A stretch of DNA of 64,000 bases from Tamlana sp. 2_MG-2023 (lineage in GTDB: Bacteria > Bacteroidota > Bacteroidia > Flavobacteriales > Flavobacteriaceae). Below, one piece after another: positions 47,788 to 57,325 of the stretch. The position numbers and the translations under genes were made by a program. The DNA lies in contig NZ_JAUOSF010000009.1 in the NCBI RefSeq assembly GCF_030548465.1, positions 1-64,000 of the forward strand, in the 5' to 3' direction. Every line of letters starts with the position of its first letter. Position 1 is the stretch's first letter. The notes under the pieces are model-generated. The model saw only the letters and a program-made list of their open reading frames with translations, had not been told where the DNA came from and did no database searches.

Positions 47788-48390
47788 GCCTTTTAAATCT
47801 TCTGCTTCATAAATGGGTGTTTCGTTGTATTGCAGTGTCCACCCCATAGAGTTGGTAAGAATATAGAATTTTGAAAGTTCGCTAATCAATCGATTTTTAG
47901 CATTGCTTTTTAATTCTGATTTGTCAATTTTCTTCTTTAATGAAGCATTGACTGTATTCTTGATTTTATTATAATCTTTAGCTTCAAAAGGATTTAAAAA
48001 ATCAGCTTGCACATCATAATATTCAAAATCGGGGTTAATGGTTATTTCTTCTTCTGGAATACTTAAAATTCTTAGTGTTTTGGTAGCCTCGTCAACTTCA
48101 AACTCAATTTTACTTAAATCGTAAGCGACAGTGACATCGGCATTCACGACCACTAAGGCTTTTTTCTCTACCGTTAAATAATTGCTTAGAATTTCCTTTG
48201 AATTCTGGTAATTAAAAACCTGACTAAAATGTCCTTCGGTAACTATAAGCTTCCCTACATTATTTATTTGCTTTTGAATAAGTGCAGAGTTTTCTTGAAG
48301 AATGGTTTTTTCTTCCTTTTTAGCCTCACAGTTTTTAAACGCATAAAGCACCACTAAAGCTATAACGATACCTAATAGAATTTTTCGCAT
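47776..48390 (-). CDS. DUF4230 membrane-anchored protein
   Basis: 204 residues with an N-terminal hydrophobic anchor (about 3-18). LIVTEGHFSQVFNYQ, VVNADVTVAYDLSKIEFEVDE and the C-terminal LISELSKFYILTNSMGW follow the DUF4230 pattern. The domain probably faces the periplasm; function unknown. It overlaps the rhodanese gene tail to tail by 12 bases. Confidence 0.82.
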   Translation of the reverse strand: MRKILLGIVIALVVLYAFKNCEAKKEEKTILQENSALIQKQINNVGKLIVTEGHFSQVFNYQNSKEILSNYLTVEKKALVVVNADVTVAYDLSKIEFEVDEATKTLRILSIPEEEITINPDFEYYDVQADFLNPFEAKDYNKIKNTVNASLKKKIDKSELKSNAKNRLISELSKFYILTNSMGWTLQYNETPIYEAEDLKGLKL

Positions 48391-48832
48391 GCACTAATTT
48401 AGAAAAATTTTTAATGCTTTCATTAGAATAGCATACCTATTATAATTACAAATACGAGATGTTATAAAACAAAAAAACATCGGTTCCTTCGACATATGAA
48501 GCCTACCAATGTAATTAAGTTGTCTAAACTAAACAGTTCAAAGATAAGGGAGATCTAAAGACATTATATTAAAGCATTGTTAAGTTAATCTTATTTTAAG
48601 TTAACAATGCAACTTCGACTTGATAGGTTAACTTAAAGCACAAAAAAAGCACCACGGACCACCCTTTTAAATTTGGCTTATGATGCTTTTTGTGATAAAC
48701 TGATTAATAGCAATAATAAATGTACAACTATTAAAAGTGCTGACCATGTGTTTTTCGACAAAATGTTACTTAAAAGAGTTGAAATGATTATCTAGATTTA
48801 GAACCTCAAAAAACCACCAAACATTTATAAAT
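48391..48832. other. Intergenic region with inverted repeats and a terminator
   Basis: No gene seen in 442 bases. It holds TAAGTTAAC (48597-48605) and GTTAACTTA (48627-48635), a perfect 9-bp inverted repeat with a 21-base loop, and then a hairpin CACAAAAAAAGCA with TGCTTTTTGTG (48639-48694) that ends in a T-run and may terminate the GSCFA gene transcript or an unseen short RNA. Confidence 0.5.
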
Positions 48833-49798
48833 TCAGAATTTAATCTGCGGAAATGTTGCTTGTAACACCCTCATCTTTTCATTCAGGTTTTGAAGAAATT
48901 TTTGATGTGCTTCAGAATTTTCATTGAATGCTCTGTGCTGAAGTCCCTTTTGAATACCATCAACCGTATCCATAGTTTTTGAAGTTTCTTCTGAAACCCA
49001 CACACTTTTAAACTTCTCCCAAATATATTGAATGGCTAACGGATTAGGGTGTACCATATCTTCAGCATAAAAACGATAATCACGAAGTTCATCCATCATG
49101 ATTTCGTACGACGGAAAGTAAAAAGCATCTCCATTCTTGCTTACCTTATTCTGATTCAAAAATTGATGAATTGCTGAAATTAAATGTGCTTTACTTTGAG
49201 TATTTTCAACAAAACCATCCTTTAAATGACGTACTGGCGACACCGTAAAAACAATAACGGCTTTCGAATTTAAACGTCTTATAGTTTTCTCTATTTCTTG
49301 CAAAACCTCATATATCTCCTGAACGGATAATATATTTTTCAAAAATTGCTTTTGCGGAATTTTATGGCAATTAGCAACCACTTTTTGAGTTTCAATGAAG
49401 CGGTAAACCCACGCCGTACCTAAAGTGATGATAACATGAGACGCTTTGTCTAATGCTTCATGCGTGGTAATTACATTTTCGTTTAGTTTACTTATTAAAG
49501 TTTCTTTTGAAGAATGACTTAACTTTGAATGTGCATCAAAAGAATGCCATTGTTCGTTTTGAAAAAAAACATCGTCACCAGTGTAGATCTTTTTTTCAAC
49601 AGCGTTTGAAACGAGCGTTTGAATGGCTAAAGGGTGAAAAAGAATTCCAAACGGATTTTGAATATTCTGAAACTTAAAATAAGCTAGCTTTTCTCCTATG
49701 TTTTCAGAAAAACAGGAACCTAACATCAGCAAATTAGAATTATAGTCTATGAGATACTCAGACTGTTTTTCTAATACTATTTTAGTTTGAAGGTTCAC
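48833..49798 (-). CDS. GSCFA domain protein
   Basis: 321 residues. LMLGSCFSENIGEKLAYFKF (residues 24-43) is the eponymous GSCF(A) motif with the SGNH-type nucleophile Ser; NPFGILFHPLAI, ITLGTAWVYR, FTVSPVRHLKDG and the late AEDMVHPNPLAIQYIW with the Asp...His pair complete a probable SGNH-hydrolase fold. The substrate is unknown; an esterase role in envelope sugar modification is conceivable. It follows alaS by 87 bases with a perfect hairpin between them. Confidence 0.88.
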   Translation of the reverse strand: MNLQTKIVLEKQSEYLIDYNSNLLMLGSCFSENIGEKLAYFKFQNIQNPFGILFHPLAIQTLVSNAVEKKIYTGDDVFFQNEQWHSFDAHSKLSHSSKETLISKLNENVITTHEALDKASHVIITLGTAWVYRFIETQKVVANCHKIPQKQFLKNILSVQEIYEVLQEIEKTIRRLNSKAVIVFTVSPVRHLKDGFVENTQSKAHLISAIHQFLNQNKVSKNGDAFYFPSYEIMMDELRDYRFYAEDMVHPNPLAIQYIWEKFKSVWVSEETSKTMDTVDGIQKGLQHRAFNENSEAHQKFLQNLNEKMRVLQATFPQIKF

Positions 49799-49827
49799 CT
49801 GTTTAAAATTGTAAAGTCACATAAATG

Positions 49828-49868
49828 TAAAGTGATAAAGTTAGGTTTTAGAAAACTTTATCACTTTA
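49828..49868. terminator. Perfect hairpin between alaS and the GSCFA gene
   Basis: TAAAGTGATAAAGTT (49828-49842) pairs with AACTTTATCACTTTA (49854-49868), 15 bp with an 11-base loop. There is no long T-run on the minus strand, so it may be an mRNA-end or processing hairpin as much as a true terminator. Confidence 0.6.
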
Positions 49869-49885
49869 TTTATTTTGAAACTTTC

Positions 49886-52498
49886 TTATACGATATAATT
49901 TTTAGCTTCCGCTAAAGCTTGATCAATACCTCCTGGGTTTTTCCCTCCTGCAGTAGCGAAGAACGGTTGTCCACCACCACCACCTTGGATGAATTTACCA
50001 AGTTCGCGAACCACTTGACCGGCATTTAGACCTTTACTAGCTACTAATTCCTTAGAAATATAACATGACAATAAAGCTTTACCGTCTTTTTCGGTAGCAA
50101 ATAATAAGAATAAGTTATCAAACTGACTACCTAGCTCAAAAGCCACATCTTTTAATCCACCAGCATCTAAATCTAATTTCTTTGCTAAAAATTGAATACC
50201 GTTTATTTCGGTCAATTCACTTTTAAGTTCACCTTTTACGTTTTTTGCTTTGTCTTTTAATAAGCTTTCAATTTGCTTTTTAAGATTAGCATTTTCATCT
50301 TGTAAGTTTTGAAGCGCCTTTACAGGTTCTTTGGCATTATTAAGCAAACCTTTCATTTCTTGAAAAGAGCGGTTGTTTTCGGTATAATATCCTTTAACCC
50401 CATCATTTGTAATGGCTTCAATACGTCTAATCCCTGCAGCAACAGCACCTTCAGACACAATTTTAAAATGCCAAATATCAGCAGTATTCTTAACGTGTGT
50501 TCCTCCACAAAGCTCTATAGATTGCCCGAATTGAATAGAACGCACCGTATCGCCGTATTTTTCACCAAATAAACTCATAGCTCCATTGGCAATAGCTTCT
50601 TCCTTAGGCACATTACGTTTTTCAACTAAAGGTATTTTTCCGCTAATTCTTGCATTTACAAAACTTTCAATATCGTGTAATTCATCTTCCGTAAGTTTAG
50701 AAAAATGTGAAAAATCAAAGCGTAAATATTTCGAGTGTACCGCACTTCCTTTTTGTTCTACATGTGTTCCTAAAATAGAACGCAAGGCTTGATGCAACAA
50801 GTGTGTGGCCGTATGGTTACATTCTGTTCTGTGGCGTTGTTTTTCATCAACCACCACTTTTAGAGACTCGTTTAAGTGTTTTGGCAAGGTTTCAGTAAAG
50901 TGAATGATCACGTTGTTTTCTTTTTTGGTATTCAGGATATAAACCACATCACCGTAAGCATCTTCAATATACCCCTTATCACCTACTTGTCCGCCACCTT
51001 CAGGGTAAAATGGTGTCATGTTAAAAACCAATTGAAACATATCGCCATCCTTTTTGGAAGTCACTTTTCTGTATCGAGTTAATTTTACTTTCGCTTCAAG
51101 CGAATCGTAACCAATAAATTCTTCGACATCATCTTCTACTAAAACCGTCCAATCATCGGTAGACATTTCGCTAGCCGCACGCGAACGTTTTTTTTGTTTT
51201 TGAAGTTCTTCTTCAAAACCTTTTTCATCTAGTTTCAATCCTTTTTCAGAAAGAATCAATGCAGTTAAATCTATAGGAAACCCGTAAGTATCGTATAATT
51301 CAAAAGCTTTAGTTCCCGGTACGATCTCACCGTTTGTATCTTCTACAACGCGATTTAATAATACCAAACCTTGATCTAGAGTTCTTAAAAAAGACTGTTC
51401 TTCTTCTTTAATTACGTTTTCAACAAGTTGTTTTTGTGCTTTTAATTCAGGAAATGCTTTCCCCATTTTTTTATCTAAAACATCAACCAGTCTATAAATA
51501 AAAGGTTCTTTTTTATCTAAAAATGTAAATCCGTAACGAACCGCACGACGTAATATTCTTCGAATCACATAACCAGCGCCCGTGTTACTAGGTAACTGCC
51601 CATCGGCAATTGAAAAAGCCACGGCACGAACGTGATCACAAATAACACGAATGGCTACATCTACCTTTTCATCTTTTCCGTAAGTTTTATTTGTAATGGC
51701 TTCAACTTCTTTAATGATTGGCGTGAAAACATCGGTATCATAATTAGACTGAACACCTTGTAAAACCATACATAAACGCTCAAACCCCATACCGGTATCA
51801 ATATGCTTATTTGGTAAGGATTCTAAAGAACCATTCGCTTTCCTGTTGTATTGCATGAATACCAAGTTCCAGATTTCTACAACTTGAGGGTGGTCTTGAT
51901 TTACTAAATCCTTTCCTGGGATTTTCGCTTTTTCTTCTGCAGAACGAATATCAACATGAATTTCACTACAAGGTCCGCAAGGCCCTTGATCGCCCATTTC
52001 CCAGAAGTTATCTTTTTTATCACCTGTAATGATACGATCTTCAGAAATGTATTTTTTCCAAATTTCTAAGGCTTCAGTATCTAAATCAAGACCATCTTCC
52101 TTACTACCTTCAAAAACCGATACATATAAAATGTCTTTATCAATTTTAAAAACTTCGGTTAATAATTCCCAAGCCCAAGCAATCGCTTCTTCTTTAAAAT
52201 AATCACCAAAACTCCAGTTTCCTAGCATTTCAAACAAGGTATGGTGATAGGTATCATAACCAACTTCCTCCAAATCATTGTGCTTACCAGAAACACGTAA
52301 ACATTTTTGAGAATCAGTAATTCTGTTATTTTTAGGCTGTGCATTCCCTAAAAAATATTCTTTAAAAGGCGCCATACCCGCATTTACGAACATTAAAGTA
52401 GGGTCGTCTTTTAAAACCATTGGAGCCGATGGTACGATACTGTGTTGTTTTTCTTCAAAAAAACTTAAAAACTTAGCGCGAATGTCTTGTGATTTCAT
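49886..52498 (-). CDS. alaS: Alanyl-tRNA synthetase
   Basis: 870 residues, full length. Class II core from the N-terminus ([35 protein letters not shown]), motif [15 protein letters not shown], the editing domain with zinc residues [12 protein letters not shown] and [12 protein letters not shown], and a C-terminal glycine-rich [14 protein letters not shown]. It charges tRNA-Ala in the cytoplasm and clears mischarged Ser or Gly. It starts at an ATG after a -7 element (52568-52575). The divergent neighbour is an M23 peptidase gene. Confidence 0.97.
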   Translation of the reverse strand: MKSQDIRAKFLSFFEEKQHSIVPSAPMVLKDDPTLMFVNAGMAPFKEYFLGNAQPKNNRITDSQKCLRVSGKHNDLEEVGYDTYHHTLFEMLGNWSFGDYFKEEAIAWAWELLTEVFKIDKDILYVSVFEGSKEDGLDLDTEALEIWKKYISEDRIITGDKKDNFWEMGDQGPCGPCSEIHVDIRSAEEKAKIPGKDLVNQDHPQVVEIWNLVFMQYNRKANGSLESLPNKHIDTGMGFERLCMVLQGVQSNYDTDVFTPIIKEVEAITNKTYGKDEKVDVAIRVICDHVRAVAFSIADGQLPSNTGAGYVIRRILRRAVRYGFTFLDKKEPFIYRLVDVLDKKMGKAFPELKAQKQLVENVIKEEEQSFLRTLDQGLVLLNRVVEDTNGEIVPGTKAFELYDTYGFPIDLTALILSEKGLKLDEKGFEEELQKQKKRSRAASEMSTDDWTVLVEDDVEEFIGYDSLEAKVKLTRYRKVTSKKDGDMFQLVFNMTPFYPEGGGQVGDKGYIEDAYGDVVYILNTKKENNVIIHFTETLPKHLNESLKVVVDEKQRHRTECNHTATHLLHQALRSILGTHVEQKGSAVHSKYLRFDFSHFSKLTEDELHDIESFVNARISGKIPLVEKRNVPKEEAIANGAMSLFGEKYGDTVRSIQFGQSIELCGGTHVKNTADIWHFKIVSEGAVAAGIRRIEAITNDGVKGYYTENNRSFQEMKGLLNNAKEPVKALQNLQDENANLKKQIESLLKDKAKNVKGELKSELTEINGIQFLAKKLDLDAGGLKDVAFELGSQFDNLFLLFATEKDGKALLSCYISKELVASKGLNAGQVVRELGKFIQGGGGGQPFFATAGGKNPGGIDQALAEAKNYIV

Positions 52499-52567
52499 GT
52501 AATATTTTTAAACACCTTGTTTCTAATCCATTAGATTTAATGGGAAACAATTTTTATATTTATGCTA

Positions 52568-52575
52568 CAAATTTA
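52568..52575 (-). promoter_or_regulatory. -7 element of alaS
   Basis: Minus-strand TAAATTTG, exact TAnnTTTG, 70 bases before the alaS ATG. Confidence 0.5.
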
Positions 52576-52643
52576 TTTTAAATTTGGTTCAGCTTTAAAC
52601 TTCAAAGCTATTATTATTAAAAATTTTTATAATAATTTTTTTG

Positions 52644-52651
52644 TAGGTTTG
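52644..52651 (+). promoter_or_regulatory. -7 element of the M23 peptidase operon
   Basis: TAGGTTTG, exact TAnnTTTG, 69 bases before the ATG at 52720. Divergent from the alaS promoter 69 bases away. Confidence 0.5.
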
Positions 52652-52719
52652 TTCGTTTACTGCTTAATTGAAGATTATAAACACCTTCAATGCGCTGCAA
52701 AAATAGCATAATTTAAGAA

Positions 52720-53691
52720 ATGAGTAAGGTAAAATATTATTACGATCCTGATACGCTCTCCTATAGGAAGATACACCGTAAAAAACGTACCACATTTAAG
52801 TACGCTTTTTTCTTTATTTTAGGAACAGCCTTTTTCGCGTTTATTTTCGTTTTTATTGGAAGTCAGTATGTTGAATCGCCAAAAGAGCGTGCCTTAAAAA
52901 GAGAACTTCAGAACACGCAATTACAATTTGAACTGCTGAATAAAAAAATGGAACATGCTGAAACCGTTTTAGCCAATGTTGCCGATAGAGATAATAACAT
53001 TTATCGTGTTTATTTTGAAGCCAACCCTATTCCAGATGAACAACGCCGCGCTGGTTTTGGTGGGGTAAACCGATACAAAAACTTAGAAGGTTTCGACAAT
53101 TCTAAGTTAATTATAGAAAGTAATAAACGCATTGACATTCTTCAAAAGCAAATTGTGGTGCAATCGAAATCGCTTGATGAAATCACAAAATTAGCTGAAG
53201 ACAAAGAAAAGCTTCTCGCTGCTATCCCTGCCATTCAACCGGTAAACAATAAAGATTTAACACGTATGGCATCTGGTTACGGTATGCGTACCGACCCGTT
53301 TACCAAGGTTAGAAAAATGCACCGTGGTATGGATTTCTCTGCACCAAGAGGCACACCGATTTACGCATCTGGTGATGGTGTTGTGACGCGTGCAGATTCC
53401 AGATCTACAGGCTACGGAAACCATATTAGAATTGACCACGGTTATGGCTATGTGAGTTTATATGCGCACTTGTACAAGTACAACGTTAGAAAAAATCAAA
53501 AAGTAAAACGTGGAGACTTAATCGGTTTTGTAGGTAGTACAGGGCGTTCTCAGGGGCCGCATTTACACTATGAAATATTTAAGGATGAGGAACGAATTAA
53601 CCCTATTAATTTCTATTACGGCAGTTTAACTTCCGAAGAATTTAATAAACTATTGGAGCATGCTTCACTAGAAAATCAATCTTTAGATTAA
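52720..53691 (+). CDS. M23 zinc metallopeptidase (membrane-anchored)
   Basis: 323 residues. A cytoplasmic Lys/Arg-rich N-terminus is followed by one helix (about 27-47), a coiled-coil-like stretch (about 55-90, 130-165) and a C-terminal LytM domain. Zinc ligands are His201 and Asp205 (MHRGMDF) and the HLH pair His281/His283 (GPHLHYE). It is likely to cut peptide bridges of peptidoglycan or to activate an amidase, in the periplasm. Its stop codon overlaps the ATG of the MerR gene (TAATG). Confidence 0.94.
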   Translation: MSKVKYYYDPDTLSYRKIHRKKRTTFKYAFFFILGTAFFAFIFVFIGSQYVESPKERALKRELQNTQLQFELLNKKMEHAETVLANVADRDNNIYRVYFEANPIPDEQRRAGFGGVNRYKNLEGFDNSKLIIESNKRIDILQKQIVVQSKSLDEITKLAEDKEKLLAAIPAIQPVNNKDLTRMASGYGMRTDPFTKVRKMHRGMDFSAPRGTPIYASGDGVVTRADSRSTGYGNHIRIDHGYGYVSLYAHLYKYNVRKNQKVKRGDLIGFVGSTGRSQGPHLHYEIFKDEERINPINFYYGSLTSEEFNKLLEHASLENQSLD

Positions 53692-54020
53692 TGCATATCA
53701 ATCTGCCCGAAAAACGTTATTATGCCATTGGCGAAGTTGCCAAAGCATTTGACGTGAACACCTCATTGATTCGTTTTTGGGAAAAAGAATTTGATGTTTT
53801 AAAACCGAAAAAAAACGCTAAAGGCAATAGAAAATTCACCCCCGAAGACATCAAAAACCTAAAATTTATCTACCATTTGGTAAAAGAACGCGGATTTACT
53901 TTAGAAGGCGCCAAAACACACCTTAAGGAAGAGAAAAAGCAAGCTTTAAATACTTTTGAAATTGTTAGTAAACTTGAAGACATTAAAAATCAACTTAATA
54001 AAATAAAACAACACCTTTAA
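53691..54020 (+). CDS. MerR-family regulator, compact
   Basis: 109 residues. The helix-turn-helix RYYAIGEVAKAFDVNTSLIRFWEKEF at the N-terminus is a MerR-type winged helix, with NRKFTPEDIKNLKFIYHLVKERGFTLEGAKTHL following. The C-terminus is a short coiled coil without an effector domain and without metal-binding Cys. It is translationally coupled to the M23 peptidase gene (1-base overlap); the combination is frequent in Flavobacteriia. Confidence 0.9.
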   Translation: MHINLPEKRYYAIGEVAKAFDVNTSLIRFWEKEFDVLKPKKNAKGNRKFTPEDIKNLKFIYHLVKERGFTLEGAKTHLKEEKKQALNTFEIVSKLEDIKNQLNKIKQHL

Positions 54021-54032
54021 AATTTAAGCATC

Positions 54033-54626
54033 ATGAAGAAATTTTTACCATGGATTATTATCGCCGTACTTGTCATAGGAGTTTACTCTTGGGTTAAAGG
54101 ATTTAACAACACCGCTGTTACCCTTAAAGAAGAAGCCACTAAATCTTGGGCTAATGTTGAAAGTAGCTACCAAAGACGAAATGATTTAATTGGCAACCTC
54201 GTTAAAACCGTGCAAGGTGCTGCCGAATACGAAAGAGGTACCTTAACAGATGTTATTGAAGCTAGAGCAAAAGCGACTTCAATGAACATTGACCCATCAA
54301 ACATGACTCCTGAACAAATGGCTAAATTTAGCGAAGTGCAAAGTGGTTTATCTGGTGCTTTAAAAAGCTTATTAGTAACGGTTGAACGCTACCCTGATTT
54401 AAAGGCCAACCAAAACTTCCTTGAACTACAAAGTCAGTTAGAAGGAACAGAAAACAGAATAAATGTTACAAGAGACCGTTTTAATGAAGCTGTTCAGCCT
54501 TACAACAAACATATTAAAACCTTTCCTAATACGATTTTAGCTGGTGTTTTAAACTTTGATGAAATGGCTTATTACAAAGCAGATGCTGGTAGTGAGAATG
54601 CTCCTGACGTAAATTTTGAATTTTAG
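54033..54626 (+). CDS. LemA family protein
   Basis: 197 residues with one N-terminal helix (about 5-23) and a four-helix LemA domain: EEATKSWANVESSYQRRNDLIGNLVKTVQG, then LKANQNFLELQSQLEGTENRI and RDRFNEAVQPYNKHIKTFPN are diagnostic. Anchored in the membrane; function unclear. It starts 12 bases after the MerR gene and precedes two TPM-domain genes, a common linked set. Confidence 0.94.
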   Translation: MKKFLPWIIIAVLVIGVYSWVKGFNNTAVTLKEEATKSWANVESSYQRRNDLIGNLVKTVQGAAEYERGTLTDVIEARAKATSMNIDPSNMTPEQMAKFSEVQSGLSGALKSLLVTVERYPDLKANQNFLELQSQLEGTENRINVTRDRFNEAVQPYNKHIKTFPNTILAGVLNFDEMAYYKADAGSENAPDVNFEF

Positions 54627-54641
54627 TAAAAACACCTAGTT

Positions 54642-55085
54642 ATGTCTAAAAACCAAACTGAAGATTTTTTAACCGCCCAGGAAGAACAAGAAATTATTGA
54701 AGCGATTCAAGAAGCGGAATTAAACACTTCTGGAGAATTACGTGTTCATATAGAAAAAACCGCTAAGGGCGATGCTACCAATCGTGCCTTAGAAGTTTTT
54801 CATCATTTAAAAATGGACAATACGAAGCTTCAAAATGCCGTACTTATTTATGTCGCGGTTGAAGACAAGTCTTTTGTTATTTATGGTGATGAAGGCATTA
54901 ACAACGCTGTTGAAAGTGATTTCTGGGACTGCACCAAAGACATTATGCAAGCGCACTTTAAAAAAGGCGATTTTAAACAAGGTTTGGTTGATGGGATTTT
55001 AAGGTCTGGTGACCGACTTAAAAAATATTTCCCTTATCAATCGGATGATATTAATGAACTTTCAGACGAAATTTCAAAAGGCTAA
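54642..55085 (+). CDS. TPM-domain protein, soluble
   Basis: 147 residues without a signal peptide. The TPM (YgcG-like) domain has EEQEIIEAIQEAELNTSGELRVHIE, NAVLIYVAVEDKSFVIYGDEGIN and the tail KKGDFKQGLVDGILRSG. These proteins occur with LemA and may act as phosphatase-like or assembly factors; function not proven. It starts 15 bases after the LemA stop. Confidence 0.9.
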   Translation: MSKNQTEDFLTAQEEQEIIEAIQEAELNTSGELRVHIEKTAKGDATNRALEVFHHLKMDNTKLQNAVLIYVAVEDKSFVIYGDEGINNAVESDFWDCTKDIMQAHFKKGDFKQGLVDGILRSGDRLKKYFPYQSDDINELSDEISKG

Positions 55086-55090
55086 GCTTT

Positions 55091-55939
55091 ATGATGTATA
55101 AAAAAGAAATGCAAACTTCCTTTTATTCTAATCTTAAAAGCCTTAGTCTATTTTTAGTCTTTACACTTTTTACTTGTAGTCTTACTTTCGGCCAGTTTAA
55201 AATTCCTGAAAAGCCAAAATTTCAAACCAGTGTTTACGACTATATTAATTTACTTTCTGATACTCAAAAAAGTAATTTAGAGCAAAAACTTGTTAAGTAT
55301 TCCGATACCACCTCAACACAAATTGTAGTGGCTATCATTGGTTCTACGGAAGGTGAAAACATCAATTTTCTTGGAGCTCAATGGGGCGAAGCCTGGGGGA
55401 TTGGTCAAGCTAAGGAAGATAACGGTGTTTTAATTCTACTAGCCAGAGACGATAAAAAAATTGCGATCAATACCGGTTATGGTGTGGAGCATCTATTAAC
55501 TGATGCCATGTCGAAACGTATTATTGAAGGCGACATCATCCCTTATTTTAGACAAGGCGATTATCCTGGCGGATTAAACAGAGGTGCCGATGCTATTTTT
55601 GAAGTCATGCAAGGTGAGTATAGCGGTTCTCGTCAATCATCAAAACCAAACGACAACTCCATTATGCCCTTCTTGGTATTCGGGTTTATAGCGCTTGTTT
55701 TTATCATGTCTTTTATAAAAAATAAACGCGGTGGCGGCGGTGGTCGTAACGGTGGAAACAGAGCTGGAGGATTTGATATCTGGGATGCTATTATCTTAAG
55801 CAACATGGGACGCGGAAATTACAATCGTGGCTCTAGCGGCTGGGGCGGCAGTTCTGGCGGTGGCTTTGGCGGAGGCGGCTTTGGTGGTGGCTTCGGCGGC
55901 GGCGGTTTTGGAGGCGGCGGTGCTTCTGGCGGATGGTAA
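55091..55939 (+). CDS. TPM-domain membrane protein with Gly-rich tail
   Basis: 282 residues. A signal peptide ends near TFGQ, followed by a TPM domain (about 40-175: VYDYINLLSDTQKSNLEQKL, GWGIGQAKEDNGVLILLARDD-like, YGVEHLLTDAMSKRI), a transmembrane helix (about 195-212) and a C-terminal run of about 60 residues made almost only of Gly, Phe and Ser (repeated GGGGFGGG). The same architecture is known from YgcG. The start could be the first or second ATG or Met7. It is the last gene of the five-gene run. Confidence 0.9.
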   Translation: MMYKKEMQTSFYSNLKSLSLFLVFTLFTCSLTFGQFKIPEKPKFQTSVYDYINLLSDTQKSNLEQKLVKYSDTTSTQIVVAIIGSTEGENINFLGAQWGEAWGIGQAKEDNGVLILLARDDKKIAINTGYGVEHLLTDAMSKRIIEGDIIPYFRQGDYPGGLNRGADAIFEVMQGEYSGSRQSSKPNDNSIMPFLVFGFIALVFIMSFIKNKRGGGGGRNGGNRAGGFDIWDAIILSNMGRGNYNRGSSGWGGSSGGGFGGGGFGGGFGGGGFGGGGASGGW

Positions 55940-55945
55940 ACCTAT

Positions 55946-55980
55946 AAAAGTTAAAAGTTAAAAGTTAAAAGTTAAAAGTT
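55946..55980. repeat. Heptanucleotide tandem array (AAAAGTT x5)
   Basis: Five exact AAAAGTT units right after the TPM gene, followed by a sixth degenerate one. Confidence 0.9.
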
Positions 55981-56097
55981 AAAAAGATTGAAAAGCTGTC
56001 TCTTGGAAACAAATTTAGTTATCCTTTTTTACTAAAACTAGGACGGAAGACGGATGACCAATGACAGGTGGTTGGAGGCTGAGACAATAAAAGCATA

Positions 56098-56133
56098 AAA
56101 AAAGCGACACTTATAAAAAGGTCGCTTTTTTGT
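56098..56133. terminator. Bidirectional terminator
   Basis: AAAAAGCGAC pairs with GTCGCTTTTTT across a 12-base loop, with A-run and T-run on the two sides; between the TPM and KDG kinase genes, which converge. Confidence 0.85.
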
Positions 56134-56149
56134 TATTTTAAATCAGGAG

Positions 56150-57154
56150 TTATCTATTAAATCTACCTGATACGTTACCTTCTAAAATTCCAGTAACTTC
56201 ATCGATGGTGGCGTAGTTAACATCGCCTTCGTAAGTATGTTTTAAGGCACACGCTGCACTTGCGTAGTCCATAGACTTATAGTCATCGAAATGCTGTAAA
56301 CCATAAATTAAACCAGCCGCAAAGGCATCTCCAGTTCCTATACGGTCAACAATATGTGTAATATCGAAATCTTGAGTTTCTCTAAATTCTTCACCATTCC
56401 ACATTCTAGCTCTAATCTTATGCCAAGAAGCGTTTATAGACGTTCTTATTTTATCGAACACCTTCTCTATTGAAGGAAAGGTTTCCATAAGTAGTTTACT
56501 CGCTTCAATAAACTCTTCGTTAGAATAACCGTATTCGGTTCCTAAAACTTCATTCATTTCATTAATTCCACCGATAAAAATAGTTGAACAATGTATCAAT
56601 TCAATTAAAGCATCTTTGGCGTTAACGCCATATTTCCATAACCCGCTTCTATAAGTTGGATCGGCAGAAACCTGCATGCCCTTAGCCTTAGCTAATTTTA
56701 ACCCTTCCTTTAAAGTGTCAAAACTGCCCTGCGTTAATCCTGGAGTAATACCCGTCCAATGAAACCAAGAACCGTCTGCTAAAGCAGATTCCCAATCTAC
56801 CATTTCTGGCTGAATACTTGAAAACGCTGAATGTGATCTGTTGTATGAAATTGAACTTGGACGCATCACAGCACCAACTTCAAGAAAATAAACGCCTAGA
56901 GGTCTGCCGGAACGTACAATTGCCGTGGTATCTAAATCGAACTTATTTAAGTATGAAATCGCGGTATCTCCTATAAAATCATCAGAAATACAGGTAATAT
57001 GCTTTACATTTCCTCCAAAATTAGCAATTGAAAGTCCTACATTTAATTCGGTGCCTCCAAAATAAAATTCTAATGTATTGGCTTGAATAAATTTTTTATT
57101 TCCGAAAGGAGATAAACGCATTAGAACTTCACCGAATGTTATAATCTGACTCAT
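56150..57154 (-). CDS. PfkB-family sugar kinase, probably 2-dehydro-3-deoxygluconokinase
   Basis: 334 residues, ribokinase fold, cytoplasmic. ITFGEVLMRLSP at the start, FGGTELNVG in the substrate site, and the C-terminal DRIGTGDAFAAGLIYG with catalytic Asp276. It resembles KdgK, which phosphorylates 2-keto-3-deoxygluconate (alginate, pectin or gluconate breakdown). The aldolase partner KdgA is not next to it, so it stands alone here. Substrate is inferred from the family. Confidence 0.85.
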   Translation of the reverse strand: MSQIITFGEVLMRLSPFGNKKFIQANTLEFYFGGTELNVGLSIANFGGNVKHITCISDDFIGDTAISYLNKFDLDTTAIVRSGRPLGVYFLEVGAVMRPSSISYNRSHSAFSSIQPEMVDWESALADGSWFHWTGITPGLTQGSFDTLKEGLKLAKAKGMQVSADPTYRSGLWKYGVNAKDALIELIHCSTIFIGGINEMNEVLGTEYGYSNEEFIEASKLLMETFPSIEKVFDKIRTSINASWHKIRARMWNGEEFRETQDFDITHIVDRIGTGDAFAAGLIYGLQHFDDYKSMDYASAACALKHTYEGDVNYATIDEVTGILEGNVSGRFNR

Positions 57155-57325
57155 AATATTATTTTTGCAGCCTAAATTTAACCATAACGAATGATATAAA
57201 ATTCTTTATTGGAAAAAATTATGATATTCTGAACAATTGGTCAACCAATTTTATAATTCAAAACAAAATCGAAATTTCTATAAAAATAATGGAAATGAAA
57301 TTAAATGAGAAGCTACAAAAACGTA

